Source: Desulfovibrio sp. (lineage in GTDB: Bacteria > Desulfobacterota > Desulfovibrionia > Desulfovibrionales > Desulfovibrionaceae). From it: a stretch of DNA of 64,000 nucleotides. The translations under genes were made by a program, and so were the position numbers. Positions 36,612 to 47,000 of the stretch are shown piece by piece. Numbering within the stretch: position 1 is the stretch's first letter; the number at the start of each line of letters is the position of its first letter. The notes beneath the pieces were generated by a model. That model searched no databases, was not told the DNA's origin, and saw nothing but the letters and a program-made list of their open reading frames with translations. Location: assembly GCA_017528345.1 (NCBI GenBank), contig JAFXOX010000081.1, positions 28,754 to 92,753 on the forward strand, read 5' to 3'.

Positions 36612-37007
36612 TTACATGCCTAACCAGTGAAAGCCCTTCGCCATGGCAAGGAGAAGTCCAAGCCCCATGCTGGCCCAAATGCCGATCATCCACTTGAGCA
36701 TGCTGTGGTTCATTTTTGTGGCTTCGGCCCTGCTTTTTTCAATCTCTGTTCGGAACTCCCCACGAAGCTTTTCAATATCGAGCTTCAGATCCGAGCGAAC
36801 TTTTTCGATGTTCTGCGTCAAATCAGCCCGGACTTTTTCGATCTCAAGCTGCAAATCCTGCTTGGTTACGAGCTTACGAGCATCGAGAACTTCTTCAAAC
36901 GCCTCGCGCTGCTTTCTGGCGATCAGCTCAGCGAGCGTGCGATCCATGCCCGCATCTTGGAGAGCCTTGCTGTACTCAAGGGTATCGAACACCAAGATCG
37001 AGGACAT
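36612..37007 (-). CDS. Coiled-coil protein with C-terminal membrane anchor
   Basis: A 131-residue protein. After SSILVFDTLEYSKALQDAGM come heptad and 11-residue repeats (LQLEIEKVRADL, TQNIEKVRSDL, KLDIEKLRGEF, RTEIEKSRAEA), then a single C-terminal transmembrane helix (MLKWMIGIWASMGLGLLLAM). This matches the DUF1640/CCDC90-type layout (MCU-regulator-like coiled coils also common in bacteria beside toxin-antitoxin and mobile loci). The start at 37007 rather than 37016 because AGGAGG lies 8 bases upstream. Likely trimer-forming; function unknown. Confidence 0.7.
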   Translation of the reverse strand: MSSILVFDTLEYSKALQDAGMDRTLAELIARKQREAFEEVLDARKLVTKQDLQLEIEKVRADLTQNIEKVRSDLKLDIEKLRGEFRTEIEKSRAEATKMNHSMLKWMIGIWASMGLGLLLAMAKGFHWLGM

Positions 37008-37358
37008 ACACAACACCTCCTGTCATGCAATCATAGTATCCAATCGCCGCCGCTTAGTCAAAACACCACGAAAACTTGTCACCCCATATTGTATGCATCT
37101 CCTGTGTACACCTTCCGTCAGTTCCCGCACAATCTCATGTCGTTGTGGGCATACTGGTTCTCAGCAGAAGGCCGTTCCAGGGGTGGTCTGAGTTATTGTG
37201 CAGAAAGCCTTGGTGCAAACGGTATTTTTGCAGGTCTGGCAGAAATCGCGTTTTTCGCCACAATGTCAGCGTTTTGCACAGCAATGACTGAAGACTGAAA
37301 AAGGAAGGGTACGCTCTCGTCAAGCCACGATCTGCTCAGAAACCTTGTTTGCTATGCT

Positions 37359-40300
37359 GTGCCTTCAGGAGCAGGCGTCAACCTTGAAGGCTTGCTGATA
37401 GGGCGCATTGAAACGTCTTACAAATCTCTCTATTCAAGGATTTTTGGGTTTTTTGGTGTGTTTTTGGTTCGAAACATGGGTGAAGTCAATACCGGTTGTG
37501 GCTGGGCGCGGGCGAGACTTTCGTCCTGTGACAGTCTGGAAAGCATGGAACTGCCTGTGCTGCAGAAACGTACGCACAAGGACAAGTCCATGGATGTGCC
37601 GGGCGTGGGCGAACCTATGGTGGTGATGCTAATACCCTGCGCATGGTCACGGTCACGGCCAAAGACATTAATGGCGACACCATCAAAGGCAATGTGGGCG
37701 ATCAACGCAGCCAAGACTCGAGCATGGCAGACGACACCGTCAATGGTCAGCTTTACATCGGTGCCTGGGAAGGCAAACTGGACGATCAGGGCAACCTTGA
37801 TACCAAATCTCACCTGGGCTGACCCCGCAAAGCTTCTGTCAGCGCATTATAATGACGGCAGTGATGATGCGATCGCCGGTCTCCACGACGTGGCTGTTTT
37901 TGACGCCGCCACAAGCGGCTACACTGGCGACATCAACATTGCTGCCGAAATCACCGAAGATTCCTACGACAAGTATCTGAAATCTGTGGACGGTGTGAAG
38001 GGCCTTGACAAACTGGCTCCTGTGGGCGGGTACAACCAGGCCTTCACCTACGCCACTGGTTCCGGCGACGACGTGGTGAACATGACTGTAAACGGCGACA
38101 TCGCGGCCGACGTCGATTTTGCCATGAACATTGACACGGGCGCCGGCAACGACCTTGTGGCCTTCCGGTACGATGACATGACCGACAACGAATCGGTCAA
38201 CAACAAATACCTGCAACAAGTCGCCATCAACACCGGCGCCGGAGATGACCATGTGTGGTTCTACAGCGGCACGGTGGGGACGGTTACAGACGCAGATACC
38301 GGCGAAGCAACCATTGGGATAATCGACAACGGCGGCGGTGTGACCGTGAACGCAGGCAGTGGGGCCGACAAAATCTATGTGAACCAGGTCGACATGATGA
38401 CCGGAGGAACTGGATCAGGCGTGACCTACGGACCCACGAATTACAACGCCGTGTTCGTGTTTAACACCAATGATCCCACCGTAGGCGTGGAGGGTCTGAA
38501 CGGTGCGACACTGAGCAACAACATGCTCACCGGCCCGGCGGAGTTCTCCTTAGCGACCGCTCCTGCGTCCAACGTAAACCTGTACGTTACTGTGAACTTC
38601 AAGGGCTTCTCATCTGACACCTATAGTTCCAGCAACGTGCTCAGCAAGGTTTCCGTGGCTTCTTTGACGACGACGAACTACACCGTCTCCGCTGAGACCA
38701 TCAATCAGGCCATCATCAACGCCGTTGAAAACGACAGTGTGCTCAGAGGGCTGCTTTCGGCCAAAGATGGTGCAGGCCACGGCCTGATCATCGAATCGCT
38801 TGCCAACGGCGTGATGAATCTGGATGACCTGTCCATCACTTTCTACCAGGGCACAAGCGCCGCAGATGCCACGCTGGTCAGCCTGGTAGATTCCAACGCA
38901 CAGTCCACCGACGACTGGTATGCCACGCAGTTTGGCACCTACGCAGCAGCCGACGGTGACGCGTTTACCGGCAACGATAATGGCGTGCACAGCCAGGCGG
39001 TTGTGAATGCTGGCGCAGACAATGACCTGGTCGTGCTGGGCAAAAACGGTGAACAGGGCTACGGCGAAATCGTGGCCACTTTCTCGGACACCACTGGAAC
39101 ATTTGACCTGGCAAATCTGAAAGCAGGCAATGTCATAACAGTGACCGTAAGTGGCAAGGATTACCTGTCGACCTACGATGGTACAGCTTGGTCCGAGTTT
39201 GCCACCGAGCCTGATCCGACAACCGGGGAGTCCACCACCCTGCGTGCGGATACGGGCCTGAAGGCGGGAGAGGTGATGGAAGTAGAGGACGACGCAACCA
39301 CGGCCGACGCTGTTGAGAGCGGTTTCATGGTGACCTTTACCCGCACAACAGAAGACAGCCCCGAGGCACTCGACGCGCAGAACGCCGCTATCGGTTTGCC
39401 TGGCGGAACACCCGCAGCTAACGCCGCTACTTCTGAAGTGTCCAACTACAGCACGACCGATACACTGACCATGGTAAGCCCGCTCACCGATGGCTTAACC
39501 CTGACGGTGGAAATCGACGGTACTACGTACACGAATACGTACACGGCTGCATCAACAAGTTGGAGCGGGTTCCAAAATGTGCCGGATGGAACAACAATCA
39601 CCTTCGACGGAACAAATACAGTGACGGTGACTGGTGCGACGGCGAAACCGACGGTCGCTGGAACTGCCCAAACCGCTACCAACCAGGTTGTTGACGAGGT
39701 GACCTGGACCCAAGAAGTTACTTTTGATGACTGCTCGACCGCTGTGGCCGGTGACACGCTTGAGATCACTTTTGATACTGACGGTGATGGAGAAGCTGAC
39801 GTCGTGTACACCTCTACTGCGGCAGAAGGCGCAGATGGCACAGTAACCTTCGGCGAATTTGCAGCGACCACCGGCACGGCTATCGAAGGACTGACGCTGA
39901 CACTGGCAGATCCGTTAGTTCTTACTGCCCCGGTAGTGACGTTGACAAACACGGAAGAAAATGACGCCGACGATGCGAACCCGTACGAGGTGGCGACGAC
40001 TGACGCAAATGCCTACCTCGGCAACCCGGACGCCACGGACGGCGAATCTACATACGAAGAGTCGGATGGCAACCTCTACAGCAATTCTGGCCGCGACATC
40101 GTGGAACTCACAACCAACTTCGGCGACGACACCCTCGTTGATTTTGTAACGGGAGTGGACCAGATCAACGTCAACGGCCTTGGCACGGGTGACGAATTAA
40201 CGGTAGGCACGGCGACGACGCTTGCAGGCGACACGGTCTTCGTAGGCACTCTTGGAACCTTGCCCACGTCATCGACCGGTATCTACACCCAAACTGAGGT

Positions 40301-40538
40301 GAGTGCGTTGTATACCGCAGGCACCATCAAATTCACAGGAACAGAAGGCACGGCTGTGGCCTTCCTGGACGACGGGACTGTGGACGCAGACAGCAACGTG
40401 TACACGGTTGTACAGGTGACGGCCTCCGCTGCCACGGTTATGGGTTCTCTGACCCTTGCCGCCGACGAGACCATCGCGGCAGCAGATCTGGTGGGTGTTT
40501 CCCAGCTTGTTGACGATCCTGCGTTGGCGAGCGCGTAG
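37359..40538 (+). CDS. Large RTX/S-layer-like secreted protein, N-terminus disrupted
   Basis: Up to 1059 residues, Asp/Thr/Gly/Asn-rich, almost no cysteine after residue 110. RTX-like nonapeptides recur: GSGDDVVNM, GAGNDLVAF, GAGDDHVWF, GSGADKIYV, GADNDLVVL. Ig-like beta segments follow (LTLTVEIDGTTYTNTY), and the C-terminus (FGDDTLVDFVTGVDQINVNG, ending VSQLVDDPALASA) resembles type I-secreted or S-layer proteins. Residues ~87-154 (about 37616-37820) read better in another frame (GDANTLRMVTVTAKDINGDT, DTVNGQLYIGAWEGKLDD), so two compensating indels are likely. Codons before 37615 do not look native, and no ribosome site is evident; the true start is unknown. sapC follows. Confidence 0.65.
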   Translation: MPSGAGVNLEGLLIGRIETSYKSLYSRIFGFFGVFLVRNMGEVNTGCGWARARLSSCDSLESMELPVLQKRTHKDKSMDVPGVGEPMVVMLIPCAWSRSRPKTLMATPSKAMWAINAAKTRAWQTTPSMVSFTSVPGKANWTIRATLIPNLTWADPAKLLSAHYNDGSDDAIAGLHDVAVFDAATSGYTGDINIAAEITEDSYDKYLKSVDGVKGLDKLAPVGGYNQAFTYATGSGDDVVNMTVNGDIAADVDFAMNIDTGAGNDLVAFRYDDMTDNESVNNKYLQQVAINTGAGDDHVWFYSGTVGTVTDADTGEATIGIIDNGGGVTVNAGSGADKIYVNQVDMMTGGTGSGVTYGPTNYNAVFVFNTNDPTVGVEGLNGATLSNNMLTGPAEFSLATAPASNVNLYVTVNFKGFSSDTYSSSNVLSKVSVASLTTTNYTVSAETINQAIINAVENDSVLRGLLSAKDGAGHGLIIESLANGVMNLDDLSITFYQGTSAADATLVSLVDSNAQSTDDWYATQFGTYAAADGDAFTGNDNGVHSQAVVNAGADNDLVVLGKNGEQGYGEIVATFSDTTGTFDLANLKAGNVITVTVSGKDYLSTYDGTAWSEFATEPDPTTGESTTLRADTGLKAGEVMEVEDDATTADAVESGFMVTFTRTTEDSPEALDAQNAAIGLPGGTPAANAATSEVSNYSTTDTLTMVSPLTDGLTLTVEIDGTTYTNTYTAASTSWSGFQNVPDGTTITFDGTNTVTVTGATAKPTVAGTAQTATNQVVDEVTWTQEVTFDDCSTAVAGDTLEITFDTDGDGEADVVYTSTAAEGADGTVTFGEFAATTGTAIEGLTLTLADPLVLTAPVVTLTNTEENDADDANPYEVATTDANAYLGNPDATDGESTYEESDGNLYSNSGRDIVELTTNFGDDTLVDFVTGVDQINVNGLGTGDELTVGTATTLAGDTVFVGTLGTLPTSSTGIYTQTEVSALYTAGTIKFTGTEGTAVAFLDDGTVDADSNVYTVVQVTASAATVMGSLTLAADETIAAADLVGVSQLVDDPALASA

Positions 40539-40586
40539 TAGTGCGACCAGTTACCGTGACTTTGTGAAACCAGAGTAACACTACCT

Positions 40587-40629
40587 AACCCCCGCTGAGA
40601 GTTTCTGAAGCTCTTAGCGGGGGTTTTTA
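40587..40629 (+). terminator. Rho-independent terminator between the RTX gene and sapC
   Basis: Fifteen-base arms (AACCCCCGCTGAGAG / CTCTTAGCGGGGGTT, one mismatch) with a 9-base loop and T-run. It would let most transcripts of the abundant upstream protein stop before sapC. Confidence 0.85.
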
Positions 40630-40654
40630 CTCCCCCTGGAGGTAGAGGTTTGCC

Positions 40655-41389
40655 ATGTCAAAACCCGCTTTTGTTCCCCTAAACAGCAAACAGCACGCCA
40701 AACTTTCGTATTCCCCTCAGACTGATTATTCATTTACGGCAGAGCAGACCATTGTCCCCCTGATGAACTTCGAGGTGATACGGGCTGCAGAGTGCTTCCC
40801 TGTTATTTTCCCTGACGCAAAGAGTGTCGTGCCCTACGCGATGCTTGGCCTGGGGAACAGGAATATTTTTGTCGATGACAAAGGGCACTGGAATGCTCCT
40901 TACCTGCCCCTCATGATCGCAAATCATCCCTTTGCGTTGATTGAAGCTCATTTTACGGAAGCTTCAGATAAAAAATCTGAGATTGCCATAGGGATAGCTG
41001 AGGATGCCCCGCACTTTACGCAGGATAACGGTCAGCGGCTTTTCAAGGAAAAAGGGGAAGCGACTGAGACGCTTCAGCATATCCGCGAAGCGCTTATGGC
41101 TCAATTCAGACGTCACGAGTCTCTTCAGCCTTCCCTGGAGGAATTAGTGTCGTTTACCTGTCTGAAAGAGAGCGTGCTTGAAGTCACATGTGCCGGAAAG
41201 ACTAAGAGCGTGGGTGGTCTGCGCTGTGTTGATCGGAAGGTGATCATGTCTCTGCCTGAATCGACACTTGGGCACCTTGTTCAAACTGGTGTCATGGGAA
41301 TCCTGTATGCGCACTGGAACAGTCTTCGCCATCTTCAGCGTCTGCTTGAAGACCCTTCCTGCCCTGAAAGTTTAAAGAACCAAGAGTAG
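40655..41389 (+). CDS. sapC: SapC-family protein
   Basis: A 244-residue protein of the SapC family (first described in the Campylobacter S-layer locus). Typical start KPAFVPLNSKQHAKL, then VPLMNFEVIRAAECFPVIFP, ALIEAHFTEASD, an acidic Glu/Asp cluster around ~105-120, and the closing part VLEVTCAGKTKSVGGLRCVD. No signal peptide or membrane helix, so cytoplasmic. Its place behind the RTX/S-layer-like gene suggests a role in making or secreting that protein. A GGAGGTAGAGG stretch precedes the ATG. Confidence 0.8.
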   Translation: MSKPAFVPLNSKQHAKLSYSPQTDYSFTAEQTIVPLMNFEVIRAAECFPVIFPDAKSVVPYAMLGLGNRNIFVDDKGHWNAPYLPLMIANHPFALIEAHFTEASDKKSEIAIGIAEDAPHFTQDNGQRLFKEKGEATETLQHIREALMAQFRRHESLQPSLEELVSFTCLKESVLEVTCAGKTKSVGGLRCVDRKVIMSLPESTLGHLVQTGVMGILYAHWNSLRHLQRLLEDPSCPESLKNQE

Positions 41390-42276
41390 TTTGTAGTTTG
41401 GTTACAGGGAGTTTGACTGGTAATGGGGCATAATATCCCTATGATGGGAGAGGAGGGTTGTCTGGTAGGAATCTAATACCGGGAGAAAAGAGACTCTCTC
41501 GGAAGAAAACATGTCATCGGAATCAAGTGTCCCCCTGAGTCAACCTGCCTCTGCATTGCCAGGTTAATCGATCCTACCTGAACAGTCATAAACAGCATAA
41601 TCTAGCTTTAAGGGGCAGGCTCCCGAAAATGAGCAGTCCTATGCCCGATATCTTACTTGGGGGTTTTTTGCCTGTTTCGTGCTGATCGTGTTCGTCATAC
41701 TGGTTTCCGTTCTGCTCGTACAGTTTTGTTCGACAACGGAAGTAGACCAGGGATGAAAAAAGCCCCTAAGGAGTAAAGGGCTCCCTAGGGGCATAGGCAA
41801 AAAATCACTGTTGTCAACCAACTTGTAACAGCGGGTGCCTGTCCCGCCGGGCGCTGCGGGAACATCGCCCGTTTTTTTTATTAAGCATTTGTGCAAAAGC
41901 GTCAAGAGCCACATTCCAGAGCCTTGGGAAAGGGAATTTGACAACACAAGAAGACTTGCGCGTCATGAAAAAGCTAAGCGCATTTGCCCTACGATAATGC
42001 TAAGAATAGCGATGTTTCTTGATGTCAGCCTATGTGCGTGTGATGTATAGACCAACGCCAAGAAGAGAAAAGATGAAGAGAAGCGCCGCTATTTATCATA
42101 ATCACCGAATCTCCTTGCAAGGGTAAGCTCTCCATAGGGGGCTAACATCGCAGCCCCTAAGTCCCCTTAGGCCACCATAAAAAAACAAAGCCCAACCCAC
42201 GAGATGAGATAGTCCCCAATATTGTTGCAAGGCACTGCGCGTTTTTTGTGCCTGCGTAATCCCTGGTCATCTTCTG
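41390..42276. other. Long gene-free stretch with hairpins
   Basis: About 890 bases. A 102-codon minus-strand frame (41639-41947) has no ribosome site and unlikely composition. Several hairpins occur: GCCCCTAAGG/CCCTAGGGGC near 41765-41802, GCGGG/CCCGC (41831-41847), and the terminator at 41848-41879, hinting at a short plus-strand transcript. No known RNA family is recognised. Confidence 0.35.
41848..41879 (+). terminator. Rho-independent terminator with no gene upstream
   Basis: Stem CGGGCG/CGCCCG with a 12-base loop and eight T. Implies an unannotated plus-strand transcript, possibly a small RNA starting downstream of sapC. Confidence 0.65.
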
Positions 42277-42315
42277 AACCACAAAAGCCCGGTATTTCAC
42301 CGGGCTTTTGTGGTT
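42277..42315 (-). terminator. Long hairpin terminator after the GlcG-like gene
   Basis: A perfect 16-bp stem AACCACAAAAGCCCGG/CCGGGCTTTTGTGGTT, 7-base loop, about 95 bases past the stop at 42411. Confidence 0.7.
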
Positions 42316-42410
42316 TATCAATGACAAAAAGGGCTCAAAAGGGGGGGCTTACAGCTCAAGCTTTTTGCGCATAGCCCTATTTTCAAAGCCTTACGAGCTG
42401 AGCTTTTTGG

Positions 42411-42914
42411 TTAATTTTTCTTCTTGGCTGCATTACTCAGAGCTGCGGCTCCGGCCTTGGCAACAGCGGTATCTTCGGCAACGGAACCGCCACTGACACC
42501 GATGGCACCCACGATCACACCATTGTGCACGAGAAGCTCGCCGCCACCAAAAATGACAAGACCGCCATTGGTGACTTCAATGCCAAAGAGCTCCTTGCCC
42601 GGCTGAGCGGCAGCACCGAGATCAGCTGAGGACATATTGAAGAAGCGGGCGGTGATGGCTTTCTTTTTGGACACATCAATGCTGCCGAGAAAAGCACCGT
42701 CTTCTCTGGCAAAGGCTTTGAGATTGCCACCGGCATCCACAACCGTGATGTTCATGGGAACACCCTGGGCTTTCGATTTCGCAAGGGCGGCATTGAGCAC
42801 GGTTTGGGCCTGCTCAAGTGTCAGGTCGCCTGGCAGCTGTTTGACTGGCCCTTGGGCCTGAGAGCTTAAGGGATAGAGCATCAGAGCGAGAAAAAGTACC
42901 AGTATGCGCCGCAT
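42411..42914 (-). CDS. Exported GlcG/HbpS-like (DUF336) protein
   Basis: A 167-residue protein with a signal peptide (MRRILVLFLALMLYPLSSQA). The mature part is a complete DUF336 domain: LTLEQAQTVLNAALAKSKAQ, ITVVDAGGNLKAFAREDGAF, SIDVSKKKAITARFF, FGGGELLVHNGVIVGAIGVS, GGSVAEDTAVAKAG. Family members bind heme or form octameric periplasmic sensors; some occur with glycolate oxidation. Neither context is present here. AAGGAGG lies 4-6 bases before the ATG. The KKKN end is natural. Confidence 0.85.
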   Translation of the reverse strand: MRRILVLFLALMLYPLSSQAQGPVKQLPGDLTLEQAQTVLNAALAKSKAQGVPMNITVVDAGGNLKAFAREDGAFLGSIDVSKKKAITARFFNMSSADLGAAAQPGKELFGIEVTNGGLVIFGGGELLVHNGVIVGAIGVSGGSVAEDTAVAKAGAAALSNAAKKKN

Positions 42915-43616
42915 ACATCCTCCTTGGTTTAGGCTTAGTCAGAAATGACGAAAGCCGACTCTTGGACTTCTTGCCTTTTTGTTCTATGCTTGACGTTGTG
43001 CCTGGAAGACACGCGTCGATCACCTCGCGCCTTCTGGATGAATCTTGTGCAAGCCAAATACGTTCAGGGTCGGTTGATCCACCTCAGTTCTTTGAACATT
43101 TCGTAAACGTCAGGCGTTATGCACATGGTGGGGTGCTTGTAAACGCCAGGCACGCTCATAGCGTAGCGACAAGCGTACATCTGATCCCAGCCTATCATAT
43201 TGCCAGAGCTAAGCGTGGCAAGGAAACAGAGATTGCGTTTCTTTTTGGCCTTAAAGCCTATGTCGTAACGCTGATGAGAGATGCTTAGGACTCCTACTTA
43301 GAGTTTCTTATACGTATAATGTTTTGATTATTCTGGCAAGCGTGAGCAGCGGGCAACGTTCGGGTTTTGGCCTGGGAGAACAATGTCTTTGCAGAACTGA
43401 TATCTTGGGCTTCGTCCAAAACTTGTGTTGATACCCAAGGAGAAGCTGTGAAAGGTGTTCTTTTTGGCAAGGACTTCTCTCCCTTCCCGTAGCTTTGATC
43501 TTCAAGAAATACAGGGTGTTACCTAGCGCAGCTACACATTCATATAAGAGAGCTTAGGCCTTTGTGCGCTTTCCGTTCACGTTTTGTTATAGAGGCCCAT
43601 TGCAAGGAGACAGACA
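42915..43616. other. Gene-free stretch upstream of the type III pair
   Basis: About 700 bases. A 108-codon plus-strand frame from 42962 has no ribosome site or known motif; I do not call it. Confidence 0.35.
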
Positions 43617-44090
43617 ATGCAGACCATGGAAGAATATCAGGCTTTTCTCGCTGAAGTACGTAAACTGACGGAATTGGAGTCACTTGTTTGTGATGATACG
43701 GGCCTGGTATCTGTTCGCGTCGACGATGCGTACAATGTCAATCTGCAGTTTGTGAAGGATACGGGCAAGGTCCTGTGTTTTGTGGAGATCATTAAGCTCC
43801 CCAAGGATGCCCCCAAGGCTGTCTACCGTGATCTTCTGGTGGGCGCACTTTTTGGAGAAGAGACCGCGGGCGGCTATTTTACGCTCGAAAGTGAAAGCGA
43901 GACGGTTATCTATAACTACTTCTTTGATGGTGCAGGTATCGCGAAATATCCCGAGGAATTTGTGACAACCTTGGAAAGGATCCTTCAGCTCTGCGATATC
44001 TGGGTTGAGCGCATCAGCGCCGGCTTAAAAACAACAAGCACAGAGACCATTGAGACCTATCAACTGCACAATTACGGGCTTTTGTCGTAG
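43617..44090 (+). CDS. Type III secretion chaperone, CesT/Tir family
   Basis: A 157-residue, acidic, small protein with the class I chaperone layout: N-terminal helix (MEEYQAFLAEVRKLTELESL), beta strands (DDTGLVSVRVDDAYNVNLQFV, TGKVLCFVEII), a dimer helix (DLLVGALFGEETAGGYFTLE) and a C-terminal amphipathic helix (FVTTLERILQLCDIWVERI). Such chaperones bind the first ~100 residues of one effector in the cytoplasm and hand it to the injectisome. AAGGAGA precedes the ATG by 6 bases. The candidate effector follows after 9 bases. Confidence 0.75.
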   Translation: MQTMEEYQAFLAEVRKLTELESLVCDDTGLVSVRVDDAYNVNLQFVKDTGKVLCFVEIIKLPKDAPKAVYRDLLVGALFGEETAGGYFTLESESETVIYNYFFDGAGIAKYPEEFVTTLERILQLCDIWVERISAGLKTTSTETIETYQLHNYGLLS

Positions 44091-44099
44091 GAGCACACC

Positions 44100-47000
44100 A
44101 TGGGCGTTACCTTTGAACAATTTCAGCAAATCGCCAATTCCACGTCCTTTGGTTTCCGAGATATTCTTGTTAATACCCAAAGCCATACCGCGAAGCTTGG
44201 CAAATTTATCTTCTCCTCAGGGAAAGATGCCAATATCGCCAGTATGAATGCCTTTCGCGAGGCTCTGTCTCGAAAGCATGGCGTCTTTGGCGAACATGCT
44301 TTTGACACGGTTCTGGGGGCTCGAGCCCAGATGCAGAAGTCCTTGCGTGCCTGTGATGTCAAAGCGGTTTTCTCAAGCCTGAACACGATTAAGGAAAAAC
44401 GTTTCATCGGTGAGCTCAACCGTCAGATAGACACAGATCCCAGGGTGCAGGAATTGTCTAAGGACATGCGTGAGCATCTGCGTGCGGATATTACCAAGTA
44501 TCCCCTGGAAGATGTTGATCTGAAAAACGTGAAGTCGGCCAGTGACCTGGCTCGTGTAGCTTCTGAGCGTATTGCCTCAGGGATTGAGACGGTTCGCTCG
44601 AAAGTTAACCTTGGCGTGAAGATGGATACCCGTGTCCATCATCTCGGCAAGGGCAATATTTATGACAAACAGTTCCGGGGCAATGAGCCCACAGGCCTGC
44701 GCAATCTCAAGACCATCTTCAAGAAGGGGGAAACCTCCATTGAGGATAAGATCAAGAGCGGTTGGCTTGGTGTGGGCATGCGCATCAATAGCTCCTCAAC
44801 CAATCCCGTGCTTCTTGAAAAGCTTAAGACCAATGGCGTTGAGCCTGGCTTTATCTATAAAAACGACTGGTCTCTTGAAGACAGCAAGGGGATGCTTGCT
44901 GACATCTCTTCCGACGAAAGCCAAAAAGCCCTGGAGACACTCAAACAACAACATCCGACCCTTGCTCACAAATGTGAGGGACTGCCTCTGCGCGAGCAGA
45001 TTATGGTTTTTGGCCGTGCTCATCCGGCCGGCATGGCAGCTGTGGCCGATTACGTGCTTGAGCAGGGCATGCAGGACAAAAATAGCGCCATTTACGATGC
45101 TTTTTGCGAGAAATTTCCCCATGTGCACCCCGATGAATGGCGCAACCAGGAAATCACAAGCGTCAAGAAGGAACTCTTTGTTCAGATCCGTGATGCGGTG
45201 CTTTCGGTGAAGCCTGGCGATGCCGCCTTTGAAAAATCACCCATTTTCAAGCATTTTACAGACCGGCACATTGTCAAGCTCGACTACAATGAAAGTCAGC
45301 GCATCTTCACGAAGAAGGCCGCTTCAGCGGGAAAATTCATGCGTCCTGAGCGCATCAAGATTGGGCGCAAAGCAGGGCAGCTCTATCGCCTGCAAACCGC
45401 AACATCGGCGAACAAATCTTCTGCCGGAGCCGTGACTGAGGCCTTGGCCAACGACCTGACACGGCTTGCCGGAGTCCCCACGCAGGAGCTTTCCATTGTA
45501 CGCGGCCAGTATTCTGACGGGCACCCCAAGCTGATGCTGGAGGCCAAGTTCGCCGATGGCTACCATGACATGGAAAGGGGCTATATCAAGGATGGACAGA
45601 TTGTGCCGCCCAATGGGCAGCAGGTGGAGAGTCTTGGCCGCTACAAGGCCTTTTTCCTGGTTACGGCTGACCGTGACGCCGTAGGCTCCCGTGGCCAGAA
45701 CAAGGGCTTTATCCAGGGCGCAAACGGGCAGCCTGGGACATTCTTCGCCATTGACCCCGGCCATTCCCTGGAGAGCAATGGCCGTTTCCTGGAAGTGGAT
45801 GACAATCTTTCCTTTAAGGATACCTACGGGTTTTCCACAAAGCCTCGCTTTAAGAATTTTTCGGTCTTCGATGACGATACGCGTTTTGCCAAGCTCCAGG
45901 GTGTGCTTGATTTGCGGACTCTGCAGCAGTCAGGCAGAGTAGAGCAGCTTTTTGCCGATTACCGTAAGTCCTTTGACCCTGAGGAGCAGGGGATCTCACC
46001 GCAAGAGCAGCAATTGCGCCAGAGGATCCATACCGATATCGACAAGAAGGAGCGTGAATTCAAGGATTCCCTGGCCAAGGTGCTCTCTGTCGCTGAAAAT
46101 CAGCTCAAGCTGTATGACGACCTGGCAAGCGCAGGCCCAGTCACCCAGGAAAAGGCCATTGAAACCATTGAAAATCTTGAAAAGCTGACCTCGCCCACCA
46201 CCTGGGTCAGTCGCAAGGGCGAAGTGCCGCTCAAGCATCTTGCGGTTATTCCGGAAACGCGCGTGGCCTGGCGTGGCCATGTGGATGGCGACAATCTTGT
46301 CTATCACTGTGATCAGCCGCTTTCTGAACAGGCAAAGGGACTCTTGCGGGCCTTTGCCGCCTCTGCGGGCGCTCATCTAGATATTGATGCCGAAGGCTGC
46401 GCCAAGCTGACCATAGCCAGAGCAAGCGCTGACAAGGCCTTTGCAACCTTTACGGAACAAAATGTCGCCAATGCCACCCATACGGCAGAAGCTGCGGCCA
46501 GGGCCATGGGAGAGACGGGGCTTAAGGAAGCCAAGAACTATGTTGCGGTCCAAACGATGAACAATGCTCAACCTGCTGAGCCTACCCAGCCATTCCCGCT
46601 GCCTGAGCGACTTGAGGTTCAGGTTGGAAGAGATACCTTCACCTTCCGCAAGCAGCAGTATGAGGCCATGCTTGCCAATACTCCACAGGCAGAGCGGCCC
46701 CAAAACGTGGATAAGCTCAAGGAAATTTTGGCTTCACGCATTCAGCGTGGACAGGATATCATCCGTGCGGCTTTGGAAGGCAATGGACATCGCTATGCGG
46801 CAACGCCTCGTAACGTTGCCTGTCTCACCCTTGCCTTGCACGCAGCAACCGTCAAGAAGGGCGAGTATAACGAGCGTGGTTCCTTCTCCGTGGCTGATCC
46901 CGATGGCAAGCTCTACCAGTGGCTTGATACGTGCAAGGAAGTCTATATGCGCACCTCAACCCATGCCAAGGCCTATCATCAGCTGCAGGTGGACGGTCAT

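Noticed and set aside
42040..42120. Short NuoK-like hydrophobic stretch on the minus strand
   Set aside because: Only about 20 hydrophobic residues bounded by stops; cannot be told from chance.
42962..43288. A 108-codon plus-strand frame upstream of the chaperone
   Set aside because: No ribosome site, no domain, unremarkable composition.
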